64,000 nt of DNA from Senegalimassilia sp003474385. GTDB taxonomy: Bacteria; Actinomycetota; Coriobacteriia; Coriobacteriales; Eggerthellaceae. How positions within the stretch are numbered: position 1 is the stretch's first letter; the number at the start of each line of letters is the position of its first letter. The notes beneath the pieces are model-generated. The model saw nothing but the letters and a program-made list of their open reading frames with translations, made no database searches and was not told the DNA's origin. The stretch is from contig NZ_QUCY01000002.1 in NCBI RefSeq assembly GCF_003474385.1, positions 124,001 to 188,000 on the forward strand, written 5' to 3'. The position numbers were made by a program, and so were the translations under genes. Of this stretch, positions 44,888-53,540 are shown in pieces.

Positions 44888-46891
44888 ATGCAATACACAA
44901 GGACACCTCATTTCCCAGGCAGCCAGCGGGATGGCGCGCGTTGCCGCGCCGCATGGTTGGTTGCGGTCGCTTTAGTGGTTGTTGCTTGCGCTTGTGCGCT
45001 GGCGGTTTTGCCGTGCAAAGCCTACGCAAAGTCGTACACCATGCCGCAAGTGGATATCCAGGCCCAGCTTGAAACCGACGGCACGCTTCACGTGGTTGAG
45101 CAGCGTACGTTTGATTTCGACGGCTCGTTCTCCGCCGTATGGTGGACTCTGAATCTGCTGCCCACGAACGCGGAGTTCGCCGTGAACGGCGTTCGTATGA
45201 TGAGCGTCGACGGATCAAATGATACCGAAGGGTCCATGTCGGCGATGCCCGAGGTTCCGTTCGAGCTGAAATGGCGCGAGGAAGGCGGACCGGGAAAGGA
45301 TTCGTATTCCGTCGATAGCCCGAAGAACACCGTGTACGTATTCTTCGGATCCCAGCCTAAGCGTGTGGTCGTGGAGCTCGACTACACCATCACCAACATG
45401 GCGCAGGTCTACGATGATGTCTCTGAGGTGTACTGGCAGTATCTAGGCTCCGCCTGGGCGGTTCCTTCCGAGAACGTGACGGCCACGCTTCAGCTTCCCC
45501 TTCCCCAGGGAGTTACGGTCGATCCTGGCGAGAATGTGCGTGCGTGGGGTCATGGCCCGCTGAGCGGCAGCGTTTCCGTTAACGCCGATGGGTCTGTCAC
45601 GTGCACGGTTCCCCGCGTGGAATCTGGCGAATATGCCGAGATGCGCGTGTGCATCCCCTCCAAGTGGCTGACGAACGTTTCGCTGAGCACGCAGCGCCTG
45701 CATGCCGGCGAGCAGCGCCTGGACACGGTCCTGAAAGAGGAGAAGGCTTGGGCGGATACCGCGAATAGCAAGCGCATGATGTCGCTGGCGTTCTCCGCAG
45801 CATGCGTGGCCGTATGCGTTGCGGCGTTGGTTTGGGCTATCGTCATGTTCTTCCGCCACGGCAAAGAGCACAAGCCGGACTTCACGGAGCAGTATTGGCG
45901 CGATGTGCCGCGTCAGGGCGTGCACCCGGCCGTTATCGGCCGCCTGTGGCGTTGGAACAGGGAAAGCACCGACGACCTTACGGCAACGATCATGCACCTG
46001 GCGCAGACGGGCGCCGTGCGCATCGATTCCGGTTCGTACATGGTGCCGAAGAAGCATGGCGGCACGAAGACCGTGGACGACTTCTATGTCACGAAGCTAG
46101 TGGAAGCCGATGCCGTGAGCGACCCGATCGACAGGGCGACGTTCAATCTGCTGTTCGACAGGGTGGCGTCAGGACAGAACTCGCTATGGTTCGGCAGCAT
46201 CAAGAAGTACGGCGAAGACCATTCGGAGCAGCTGGTAAACGCAGTGAAGAATTGGCAAGGTGTGCTGACCGCGGAGACGGATAAGCACGGCTTCTTCGAG
46301 GAGAAGGGCAATAACCTGCGCGGTTGGACATGGACAATCGCTGTTGCGTTGTTCGTTATCGCCATGGTGATTTGGTTCATGTCCGACAACATGATGCCGA
46401 TGATGTGCGCCGTCCCGACCGCTGCGGCCTTGGCGTTCATCGGCAACAATATGACGCGACGCAGCATCGACGGCAACAACCTGGTTGCGCACTGCAAGGC
46501 GTTGCGCAATTGGCTGCGTGACTTCAGCTCGCTTGAGGAGCGCCCGCCCACCGACGTGAAGGTGTGGGGCGAGTTCATGGTGTACGCGTACTTGTTCGGC
46601 GTTGCGAAGCAGGCAATCGAGCAGCTTCGCAAGACGCAGCCCCAGCTGTTCGCGGTCGACCAGACGTACGGAGATACCTACGTGCCCTGGTGGGGTTGGT
46701 ACACCTCCTACGAGAGCGGCGCGAACGCGGGGATGCCTGATGTGGGAAGCTTCCTTTCCTCGTCGTTCAACCAAGCTGTGAAGACCGCTAACGAGGCGAT
46801 TCAAGCTGAATCGAGCGGCAGCGGAAGCGGCGGCGGATTCTCCAGCGGCGGTGGCGGCGGCTTCGGCGGCGGTGGCGGCGGAGCTCGCTAG
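44888..46891 (+). CDS. DUF2207 membrane protein
   Basis: A 667-aa protein with a signal-like N-terminus (VAVALVVVACACALAVL), then an extracytoplasmic beta-rich domain (TLHVVEQRTFDFDGSFSAVW, WQYLGSAWAVPSENVTATLQLP), a membrane segment near residue 305, and another pair of hydrophobic segments near residues 480-520. It ends in a Gly/Ser repeat (GSGGGFSSGGGGGFGG). DUF2207 proteins go with LemA. ATG at 44888 has AGGAG upstream; an earlier in-frame ATG 11 codons before does not. TATAAT-like boxes at 44826-44831 and 44844-44849 could be its promoter. Confidence 0.85.
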   Translation: MQYTRTPHFPGSQRDGARCRAAWLVAVALVVVACACALAVLPCKAYAKSYTMPQVDIQAQLETDGTLHVVEQRTFDFDGSFSAVWWTLNLLPTNAEFAVNGVRMMSVDGSNDTEGSMSAMPEVPFELKWREEGGPGKDSYSVDSPKNTVYVFFGSQPKRVVVELDYTITNMAQVYDDVSEVYWQYLGSAWAVPSENVTATLQLPLPQGVTVDPGENVRAWGHGPLSGSVSVNADGSVTCTVPRVESGEYAEMRVCIPSKWLTNVSLSTQRLHAGEQRLDTVLKEEKAWADTANSKRMMSLAFSAACVAVCVAALVWAIVMFFRHGKEHKPDFTEQYWRDVPRQGVHPAVIGRLWRWNRESTDDLTATIMHLAQTGAVRIDSGSYMVPKKHGGTKTVDDFYVTKLVEADAVSDPIDRATFNLLFDRVASGQNSLWFGSIKKYGEDHSEQLVNAVKNWQGVLTAETDKHGFFEEKGNNLRGWTWTIAVALFVIAMVIWFMSDNMMPMMCAVPTAAALAFIGNNMTRRSIDGNNLVAHCKALRNWLRDFSSLEERPPTDVKVWGEFMVYAYLFGVAKQAIEQLRKTQPQLFAVDQTYGDTYVPWWGWYTSYESGANAGMPDVGSFLSSSFNQAVKTANEAIQAESSGSGSGGGFSSGGGGGFGGGGGGAR

Positions 46892-47079
46892 TCGTCGAGA
46901 AGGAAGCTGCGGATGTGGTGATCTCGGCGAAGGCCAAGCCTGCAATAGGCAGGTTCACGATCTGCGCACACCCCGCTGGCTTGTCGCTCGATTCTCGCGG
47001 CATGCTTTCAGCTTGCTTGACGCCGCCCGTCTGCTAAGATAGCGGTCGCATCGTCTTGCGGCGAATCTTGATGAAAGTG

Positions 47080-47128
47080 AAACGCCGATCTGCGCCGCTT
47101 TGTGCGGCTGTAGGTTGGCGTTTCTTTA
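47080..47128 (+). terminator. Hairpin before the EamA gene
   Basis: An outer stem AAACGCC / GGCGTTT (47080-47086 with 47117-47123) encloses a smaller hairpin GCCGC-GCGGC; a run TTTCTTT follows. It may terminate the DUF2207 gene 190 bp upstream or form a 5' leader. Confidence 0.6.
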
Positions 47129-47172
47129 TGCCCCTGGTAGCGAGCTGCGATAGAAGGTAAAGGGAAGGCTGT

Positions 47173-48084
47173 ATGAAGAAGGAATTGCCCGCTTGGGCGT
47201 ATAAGATTGCCATCGTGGTGGCAACTATCATCTGGGGCTATAGCTTCGTGTCCATGAAGGGCGTTGTGGCGGTTATCCCGCCGGCGTGGCTGCTGGGGTT
47301 CCGATTCCTGTTCGCAGGCATCGTATTGACCGTTATCCTGTGGAAGCGTGTTCGCGAGGCGTTCAGCGGCAAGATGGTGCTTGCCGGCACGGTGCTCGGC
47401 CTTGCCGATTTCCTGGCGTTCTGGACGCAAACCGTTGGCTTGGAGCACACCACGCCCGGCATCAACGCGTTTCTGACGGCGACGTATTGCGTGATCGTCC
47501 CCTTCTTGTGGTGGATCGTCGCCCACAGGCGTCCAACGGTGTTCAACATCGGCGCCGCCGTGCTTGCCTTGGTGGGTATTTGGCTCGTGTCGGTCCAGTC
47601 AGGCGGCATGACCATGGGCTTTGGCGAGGTGATGACGCTGCTGTGCGCGGTCTTGTTCGCCGTGCACATGGTGTTGGTTTCGAAGCTTTCCCGCTTCCAT
47701 GACGTGCTGGCCCTGACGGCTGTGCAGTTTGTCGCTGAAGGTTGCATGGGCTTGCTGTCGGGGGCGGCTTTTGAGACGTTTCCGGGATTCGCGGTATTTA
47801 CGCCCGACATCATCGGCCAGCTGCTGTTTCTGGCCATTTTCGCTTCCATCGTGGCGTTCGGCATCCAGAACGTGGCGTTGGCGCATATTCCTCCTGCACA
47901 AGCATCGTTGTTCCTGAGCCTGGAATCGGTGTTCGGCGTGCTGTTCAGCGTGCTGCTGTACGGCGAGCAGCTGAGCTTGCGCTTGTTGATAGGCTTCTCT
48001 TTGATCTTCGTGGCCATCATCATCAGCGAGACGTTTCCATTGAAGCGCAAACAGCCTGATGGCGCCGTTGGGGAGGCTATATAA
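47173..48084 (+). CDS. EamA/DMT-family transporter
   Basis: A 303-aa protein of about ten hydrophobic segments with the two repeated EamA halves (WGYSFVSMKGVVAVIPPAWLL and, in the second half, HMVLVSKLSRFHDVLAL with SLFLSLESVFGVLFSVLLYGE). The last motif is typical of the family. Substrate may be an amino acid, drug or metabolite. AAGGGAAGG precedes the ATG. The gene is followed by the kinase-like gene 82 bp downstream, but there is no strong link. Confidence 0.88.
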   Translation: MKKELPAWAYKIAIVVATIIWGYSFVSMKGVVAVIPPAWLLGFRFLFAGIVLTVILWKRVREAFSGKMVLAGTVLGLADFLAFWTQTVGLEHTTPGINAFLTATYCVIVPFLWWIVAHRRPTVFNIGAAVLALVGIWLVSVQSGGMTMGFGEVMTLLCAVLFAVHMVLVSKLSRFHDVLALTAVQFVAEGCMGLLSGAAFETFPGFAVFTPDIIGQLLFLAIFASIVAFGIQNVALAHIPPAQASLFLSLESVFGVLFSVLLYGEQLSLRLLIGFSLIFVAIIISETFPLKRKQPDGAVGEAI

Positions 48085-48166
48085 GAACAGCTTGTTACCG
48101 TTGTCTTGATGCATGAGCAGGCATGATACAATTCGGACGTACATGACCGATCAAGGAGGGCTTACC

Positions 48167-48691
48167 ATGGCGGAGAAGAACAACGTTGTTCTTATCGGCA
48201 TGCCCGGCTCGGGTAAATCCACGCTGGGCATCGTGTTGGCGAAAATCATGACGAAGGACTTCATCGACGCCGACATCGTCATCCAGAACCAGTGCGACAA
48301 GACGCTGCAGAAGATCATCGATGCATGCGGCCCTGAGGGTTTCATCGAGGTTGAGAACGAGATTCTCAGCAAGATCGATGCGGAGAACAGCGTTATCGCC
48401 ACGGGTGGTTCCGCCGTGTACTCCGATGAGGCTATGAAGCACTTGGCGGAGATAGGCACGGTTGTGTATCTCAAGATCTCTTATGACCAGCTGGTGCATC
48501 GTCTAAGCGACCTGCAGGAGCGCGGCGTCGTTTTGAAGGGTGGCATCGGTATGAGCCTCAAGGAGCTGTACGACGAGCGTCTGCCGCTGTACGAGCAGTA
48601 TGCCGGCATCACGGTGGACGTGAACGACCTGTCCATCACCGCTGCGGCTCGTAAGGTTGCAGATGCGCTTGCGCATGAAGGTGTGAAGTAA
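48167..48691 (+). CDS. Shikimate-kinase-like P-loop kinase with altered substrate motifs
   Basis: A 174-aa kinase of the shikimate-kinase fold: Walker A GMPGSGKSTL, DADIVIQ, and the adenine-side end R...LPLYEQYA. But the shikimate-binding motifs differ: the FRxxE arginine is Ile (GFIEVENEIL), the GGG triplet is GGS (ATGGSAVYS) and the lid arginine region reads ERGVVLKGGIG. It may phosphorylate another substrate, or be an unusual AroK. ATG at 48167 has AAGGAGG upstream; an upstream in-frame ATG lacks a site. The stop codon abuts a parS. Confidence 0.75.
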   Translation: MAEKNNVVLIGMPGSGKSTLGIVLAKIMTKDFIDADIVIQNQCDKTLQKIIDACGPEGFIEVENEILSKIDAENSVIATGGSAVYSDEAMKHLAEIGTVVYLKISYDQLVHRLSDLQERGVVLKGGIGMSLKELYDERLPLYEQYAGITVDVNDLSITAAARKVADALAHEGVK

Positions 48692-48707
48692 TGTTTCACG
48701 TGAAACA
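48692..48707. other. parS centromere site directly after the kinase-like stop
   Basis: Perfect 16-bp parS. Its first T follows the TAA stop at 48689-48691 with no gap, so the 3' UTR starts with it. Confidence 0.93.
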
Positions 48708-48716
48708 TTAGATGTT

Positions 48717-48746
48717 GAAAGGCCACTGAAAGGTGGCCTTTCTTGT
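48717..48746 (+). terminator. Terminator after the kinase-like gene
   Basis: Stem GAAAGGCCAC / GTGGCCTTTC (48717-48726 with 48733-48742), loop 6, followed by TTGTG. The stem has 10 bp. Confidence 0.75.
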
Positions 48747-48788
48747 GCACGCGAGCAAGTTGAGCAGTTGAACATTGCTTCGCTGTAG

Positions 48789-49011
48789 AGTTCGGAAAAC
48801 TACGACAAGCGGTTCGGGTTCGGTGGCGAAGCCCTTTATGGTGCTTGGCTAGCTACAGGCATCGATGCTTCTCAACTAGGAGAAGAAAACCGGACAGCGC
48901 ATCATGGCGTTTATGAGGCAATGAAGGCCGTCGGATAGATGGCATGACGTTACTGCTGCGGTTTTGGAGGTGGCCGGATTGGGATTTACTGCAGAGGCTT
49001 GGGGTGTGTAG
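48789..49011 (+). pseudogene. Decayed coding fragment, +1 frameshift
   Basis: The frame at 48789-48938 reads protein-like (FGGEALYGAWLATGIDASQ, GEENRTAHHGVYEAMKAVG) to a TAG. The +1 frame from 48931 continues naturally (DRWHDVTAAVLEVAGLGFT, AEAWGV) to a TAG at 49009. No start codon or ribosome site is seen. The composition resembles a real but dying gene; I cannot tell the parent. The rest of 48747-49243 has no other recognised element. Confidence 0.45.
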
Positions 49012-49231
49012 GGGATTTAGCAACGCTAGAGTTCCAAACAAGGCGATAGCATTTGGGATAGGGTTATACACCACTTATTGAACCTGGATATAGAATCCTC
49101 GACTAAGCTTTTACCGCGCTTTGGTCTTGGTTTTGCTGGTAAAGAGCGGTCATAGTTTGATCGTGGACTCCCCTTTGCTTATAGGTGCGGCGCTTAAAGA
49201 TTACGCAGCAAGTCTGCGTGAAACATCCTGA

Positions 49232-49275
49232 CAGAAACAAAAAGGCCCCGATGTTTCACGTGAAACATCGGGGCC
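49232..49275 (-). terminator. Terminator of the AGCS gene whose stem is a parS
   Basis: A perfect 32-bp palindrome (49244-49275) has parS (49252-49267) in its centre and GGCCCCGA / TCGGGGCC as flanks. On the minus strand it is followed by TTTTTGTTTC, a classic intrinsic terminator 20 bp past the stop of the symporter. Confidence 0.88.
49252..49267. other. parS centromere site inside a terminator stem
   Basis: Perfect 16-bp parS, the core of the 32-bp palindrome that ends the AGCS symporter gene. It is the rightmost perfect site in the window. Confidence 0.93.
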
Positions 49276-49296
49276 AGCATGAGGGGCAGGCAGTTG

Positions 49297-50871
49297 CTAT
49301 GCGGTGGCGAAACCTTGTGCAGCTGCTGCGCGGTCCTCCTGGGCGGTCTTGGCGCCCAGGCGATCAGTAAGGGAGTCAATCGGCGGCACGTCGTCATGAT
49401 TCTCATGCGGAACCATGTCCTCTTCCTTGCCGCCTGCGTCGTTCAGACGCTTGAAGAAGTCCTTCGTCTCGCGGACGACCACACCGGAGAGAACGATCAA
49501 GGCAATCATGTTCGGCACGGCCATGCACGCGTTGAAGATGTCGGCGATGGTCCAAACGGCGGAAACGGTCATGTAGGGGCCGATGAACACAGCGGCGATG
49601 TAGAGCCAGCGGTAAACCTTCACGGCCTTCATGCTGCCGTTGCTGAAGTACTCAAGGCAGCGCTCGCCGTAGTAGTCCCAGCCAAGGATGGTGGTGAAAC
49701 CGAACAGAGCCAGGCATGCCATGAGCACGAACGACACGACGGTGGGAGAAATGAACGGCAGGCCAGCCTGGAAAGCGGCGGTGGTGACGCCAGCGCCCTC
49801 AAGACCGGGAATTTGGTAAGCGCCGGTCATGACCAGAGCAAGGCCGGTCATGGTGCAGACCACGATGGTGTCGAGGAACGTACCGGTCATGGAAACCAGA
49901 CCCTGACGGACGGGCTCCTTCGTCTGAGCGGCAGCAGCGGCGATAGGCGCAGAACCAAGGCCGGCCTCGTTGGAGAAGATACCGCGGGCGATACCCTTTT
50001 GCATGGCGATGAAGATGGCGCCAAGCATACCGCCGGCAGCGGCGTCAAGGCCGAAAGCGGAACGGAAGATGACCACGAATGCGCCGGGGATCTTATCCAG
50101 GTTGGTCAGCAGCAGGACAAGGGAGAAGCCCACGTAGAGCACGACCATGACGGGGATGACGCGCTCGGAGACGCTGGCGATGCGCTTGATGCCGCCGATG
50201 ACCACCAGGCCGACCAGCACGGCAACCACGATACCGCCGATGACGGTGGCGATGGAGTAATCCATACCGAGGACGCTGACGGTGAAGGACTTTTCGGGAT
50301 CGAAGAAGTTCGTGATGGCGGTGTTAATGGAGTTCACCTGGGTGAAGGTACCGATGCCGAACAGGCCTACGCACATGCCGAAGAAGGCGAAGATCTTGGC
50401 GAGCCAGCGCCAGCTGATCTTGGGCAGACGCTTGCCCATGCCGCGCTCGATGTAGTAGAACGGGCCACCCAACACGTGGCCGGTGTTCTCGTCGATGCTG
50501 CGGAACTTGACGGCAAGCAGGCCCTCAGAGTACTTCGTGGCCATGCCGAACAGCGCTGCCAGCCACATCCAGAACATGGCACCGGGGCCGCCGACCACGA
50601 CAGCGGTTGCAACGCCCACGATGTTGCCCGTACCGATGGTTGCTGAAAGCGCGGTGCACAGCGCGCCGAAGCTGGTCACTTCGCCGGAGCCGCCCTTTTC
50701 ATTCTTGACCATGTAACGCAAAGCGCGCGGCAGCTGGCGAAACTGCAGACCGCCCAGGCGCACCGTCAGCAGGATGCCTCCGAACAGGATGAGCACCATC
50801 AACGGGACGCCCCATACAAAGTCGTCAATGGCGGTGATCACGTTATTGACGACGTCGAAAAACCCTTCCAC
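49297..50871 (-). CDS. AGCS-family sodium:alanine/glycine symporter
   Basis: A 524-aa transporter of about ten to eleven hydrophobic segments. Family motifs: GGILLTVRLGGLQFRQL near the start, ATIGTGNIVGVATAVVVGGPGAMFW, GIARGIFSNEAGLGSAPIAAAAAQTK and the last TTILGWDYYGERCLEYF. AGCS proteins import alanine or glycine with sodium. A glycine riboswitch (51038-51185) stands upstream in the leader, so glycine sensing likely controls it. The cytosolic C-terminus is acidic. The gene ends at a terminator containing a parS. Confidence 0.93.
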   Translation of the reverse strand: MEGFFDVVNNVITAIDDFVWGVPLMVLILFGGILLTVRLGGLQFRQLPRALRYMVKNEKGGSGEVTSFGALCTALSATIGTGNIVGVATAVVVGGPGAMFWMWLAALFGMATKYSEGLLAVKFRSIDENTGHVLGGPFYYIERGMGKRLPKISWRWLAKIFAFFGMCVGLFGIGTFTQVNSINTAITNFFDPEKSFTVSVLGMDYSIATVIGGIVVAVLVGLVVIGGIKRIASVSERVIPVMVVLYVGFSLVLLLTNLDKIPGAFVVIFRSAFGLDAAAGGMLGAIFIAMQKGIARGIFSNEAGLGSAPIAAAAAQTKEPVRQGLVSMTGTFLDTIVVCTMTGLALVMTGAYQIPGLEGAGVTTAAFQAGLPFISPTVVSFVLMACLALFGFTTILGWDYYGERCLEYFSNGSMKAVKVYRWLYIAAVFIGPYMTVSAVWTIADIFNACMAVPNMIALIVLSGVVVRETKDFFKRLNDAGGKEEDMVPHENHDDVPPIDSLTDRLGAKTAQEDRAAAAQGFATA

Positions 50872-51037
50872 AACTCACTCCTAACTAAAACTCTGAACCG
50901 GTACAACCTCTGCGAGACCCTGAGGATGCACGGAAAGAGAGCTCAGCGAAAGCTACGGGGTTCTGGAATATGGGATTATGGAAAGGGAAAAGTTTCGGTG
51001 AACGCCGAGCTTGAGTTTCGTTCACGTTTGCGACAAG

Positions 51038-51185
51038 TCACTGACTTTTCTCTGTCCTTTTGCCTGAGAGTTTCAGCGAAACGGCTCGCCGCTGCAGCTT
51101 GATCGAAGCTGTTTGCGGTTAGGTCTTGCGGCCTGCGTTTCACCTTGCCCCTTCGGCACCCATGGTTGGGATTCTCCAGAGGCCC
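51038..51185 (-). promoter_or_regulatory. Glycine riboswitch in the AGCS leader
   Basis: On the minus strand from about 51185: GGAGAATCCC, then GGGTGCCGAAGGGGCAA, a long stem around 51085-51120, and ACTCTCAGGCAAAAGGACAGAG to about 51040. These are the conserved blocks of the gcvT-type aptamer. Only one aptamer was seen, with an AAAGGACAGAG tail of the type found in single-aptamer forms. It should act on the symporter 170 nt downstream; I could not settle on/off from sequence. Confidence 0.88.
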
Positions 51186-51599
51186 CTGCTTGCCCTGTTT
51201 CTTGCGATCCAGAACATATCAACGGGGTGACGCTATGAAATTGTGGCATGAACTTTAACAGTGGGATAACGGCTTGTAAACACCCTATTATTTCAAATGT
51301 GTAACTTTTTGGGCAAGTGGACAAAAGCGTGCGGAGTAAGGCGGGATGGCCTTGAAGACCGGGATACGGAATGGATGTCGAGGGGATATTTGTGCAAGAC
51401 CGGTGGAACGTGGTGTTGTACAAATACTGTTGCACATATGTTCTTGCGAGAATGCCGGCATGTTTGCCAGGGTGGATGTTTCTTTTGAATGAGGGCAACA
51501 CCTTCGTTCTAGGGAGCATGCCTTGCTAACATGGTTTTGACTTGGAATGGGCAAGTGGTTGTTCTGCTCAATATTATGTTGCGCTATGAAAGGGTAAGG

Positions 51600-52079
51600 A
51601 TGAAGTTCACGGTTGTGGCGGTTGGAAAGCTGAAGGAGCGATTCTGGGCTGATGCGTGCGCGGAGTACCTGAAGCGCCTGCAGCCTTATGCGAAAACCCA
51701 GGTGCGCGAGATCGCCGACGTCGACCCGCGTAAGGCTGGCGGCGTGGATGGCGCACGCGATAAAGAAGGCGCCGCGATCTGCGCTGAGCTGGAGAAACTT
51801 GGCGCAGATACGCACATGGTGCTGCTAGCCATTGACGGCAAGGAGCGTTCGAGCGAGGGGCTGTCGAAGCGCCTTGACAACCTGATGCTGCAAGGGAAGA
51901 GCAACTTCGCATTCGTCATCGGCGGATCCGACGGCGTGAGCGATGAGGTGCGCAAACGCGCCGACGAGCTGCTGTCGTTCGGACCGATCACACTCCCCCA
52001 CAACCTAGCGCGCGTAGTCCTACTCGAGCAGCTCTACCGCTCCCAAAAAATATCCCACGGCGAGCCTTACCACAAATAA
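51600..52079 (+). CDS. rlmH: 23S rRNA (pseudouridine1915-N3)-methyltransferase RlmH
   Basis: RlmH is a SPOUT enzyme that methylates pseudouridine 1915 in 23S rRNA. The 159-aa product starts MKFTVVAVGKLKERFW and has the family knot (FAFVIGGSDGVSDEVRKRAD, and at the end LARVVLLEQLYRSQKISHGEPYHK). ATG at 51600 has AAAGGGTAAGG upstream; the ORF opens 23 codons earlier but not conserved. It is monocistronic. 51191-51599, upstream, holds only the riboswitch promoter side and no gene. Confidence 0.94.
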   Translation: MKFTVVAVGKLKERFWADACAEYLKRLQPYAKTQVREIADVDPRKAGGVDGARDKEGAAICAELEKLGADTHMVLLAIDGKERSSEGLSKRLDNLMLQGKSNFAFVIGGSDGVSDEVRKRADELLSFGPITLPHNLARVVLLEQLYRSQKISHGEPYHK

Positions 52080-52110
52080 CATAGCGCACTGACTCCTAGC
52101 TGACATTTAG

Positions 52111-52194
52111 TGACATTTAGGGGGATGTGTCGTTAAGTGTCCGATTCAAGGGATGACACTTAGGGGACGTGTCGTTAAATGTCCAGTTCAGGGA
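52111..52194. repeat. Two adjacent REP-like palindromic units
   Basis: Copy one at 52111-52153 and copy two at 52154-52194 each contain GACAyTTA ... TAArTGTC arms around GGGGAyGTGTCGT. A related hairpin occurs at 53363-53403. Likely dispersed intergenic elements; the rest of 52195-52405 has no gene. Confidence 0.6.
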
Positions 52195-52405
52195 TGAACG
52201 CCCGGCACCGCTCTGACTGAACACGGCTTTACGCAATCATCGTCGTTTCGCCAGCACCCTTGTTCGCACCGTGGCCGCTCAGGGGCGTGCCGGTATCTGC
52301 CCCGCTTTGCTTCGATCGTCATGTGAGAAGCAAGCGTTTGCCCGCGATTGCCGAGCTTCTTATACTGTTTCGGAACGAATTTGCCTGTGAAGGAGGCGCT
52401 TCCCT

Positions 52406-53350
52406 ATGCGGATGATTTCTTGGAACGTGAACGGCTTGCGCGCTGTTTTGAAGAAGGGCTTCGAGGATATCGTGTGCCAGTTCGATGCCGATGTGGTCGC
52501 GCTGCAGGAAACGAAGCTGCAGGCGGGCCAGGCGACGTTGGATTTGCCGCAATATCGCGAGTTTTGGAGCTATGCGGAGAAGAAGGGCTACTCGGGGACG
52601 GCGGTTTTCACGAAGGAAGAGCCGCTGCAGGTGCTTCATAGTCTGGGCTTTCCCCACTTGGATAACGAGGGGCGCATCGTGGCGTGCGAGTTTCCCGAGT
52701 ATTGGTTCGTTTGCGTTTACACGCCGAACGCGCAAAACGAGCTGGCGCGCATAGATCATCGAATGGAATGGGATGACGCGTTCCGCGACTTTTGCAAGGG
52801 CTTGGAAGAGGGTGTGCTCCCGGCCGGCGTTCCGGTGGAACGTGCCGGCGCTGACGGCAACGTGGTGCTGCGCCCGGAGGCGGGACGTGGCGAAGGGAAG
52901 AATGGTGCGGACATGATCCCGGAATCGGCTCCCATGGGCGACGGCCATTTGCCCACGCAATGGCTTCCGCTGACGCAGCCCGGTGAATCGGCGCAGCCGA
53001 AGCCGGTGGTCATGTGCGGTGATTTCAACGTGGCGCATAACGAGATCGACCTGAAGAATCCCGGTCCCAACCGTGGAAATGCGGGCTTTTCCGATGAGGA
53101 GCGCGAGAAGTTCGACAAGCTGCTCGATGCCGGGTTCACCGACACGTTCCGCAGCACACACCCCGACCTTGCCGGCGCGTACTCCTGGTGGAGCTACCGG
53201 TTCAACGCACGCAAGAACAACGCAGGGTGGCGTATCGACTATTTCCTAGTCAGTGATGCTTTGGCGCCGCGCATCGAAGCCGCCAGCATCTACAACGAGG
53301 TGTTCGGCAGCGACCACTGCCCTGTTGGCCTCGAGCTCGACCTGGGCTAG
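52406..53350 (+). CDS. Exonuclease III (AP endonuclease family) with an inserted segment
   Basis: A 314-aa member of the ExoIII/APE family that cuts at abasic sites. Motifs: MRMISWNVNGLRAV, DVVALQETKLQ, YTPNAQNE, GDFNVAHNEIDLKNP, WWSYRFNARKNNAGWRIDYFLVS and the last FGSDHCPVGLELDL. An extra 50-60 residues (about 143-200: Gly/Pro/Glu-rich, ending near PKPVVMCGDF) interrupt the domain before the GDFN motif. ATG at 52406 has AAGGAGG upstream. It is alone; a hairpin of the REP-like type follows at 53363. Confidence 0.9.
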   Translation: MRMISWNVNGLRAVLKKGFEDIVCQFDADVVALQETKLQAGQATLDLPQYREFWSYAEKKGYSGTAVFTKEEPLQVLHSLGFPHLDNEGRIVACEFPEYWFVCVYTPNAQNELARIDHRMEWDDAFRDFCKGLEEGVLPAGVPVERAGADGNVVLRPEAGRGEGKNGADMIPESAPMGDGHLPTQWLPLTQPGESAQPKPVVMCGDFNVAHNEIDLKNPGPNRGNAGFSDEEREKFDKLLDAGFTDTFRSTHPDLAGAYSWWSYRFNARKNNAGWRIDYFLVSDALAPRIEAASIYNEVFGSDHCPVGLELDLG

Positions 53351-53362
53351 CTCCGACGCCTT

Positions 53363-53403
53363 GGGCCTGACACTTCGGAGACGTAGCACTAAGCGTCAGG
53401 CCC
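53363..53403. repeat. REP-like hairpin after the ExoIII gene
   Basis: GGGCCTGACaCTT (53363-53375) pairs with AAGcGTCAGGCCC (53391-53403), loop 15. Similar core to the units at 52111-52194. It may end transcription of the ExoIII gene. Confidence 0.6.
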
Positions 53404-53540
53404 CGATGTGTCTGGGATGGGGGTTGGCGAAGCTGCTGGTGGAGCGTGGTATCATGCTAGGGTTCGAAACGAGAGGCTGCGGTAACTGGAAGTCAAGCTG
53501 CCGAGCCTGTATTCAGTACTGCTAGAAGGAAAATAACCGT

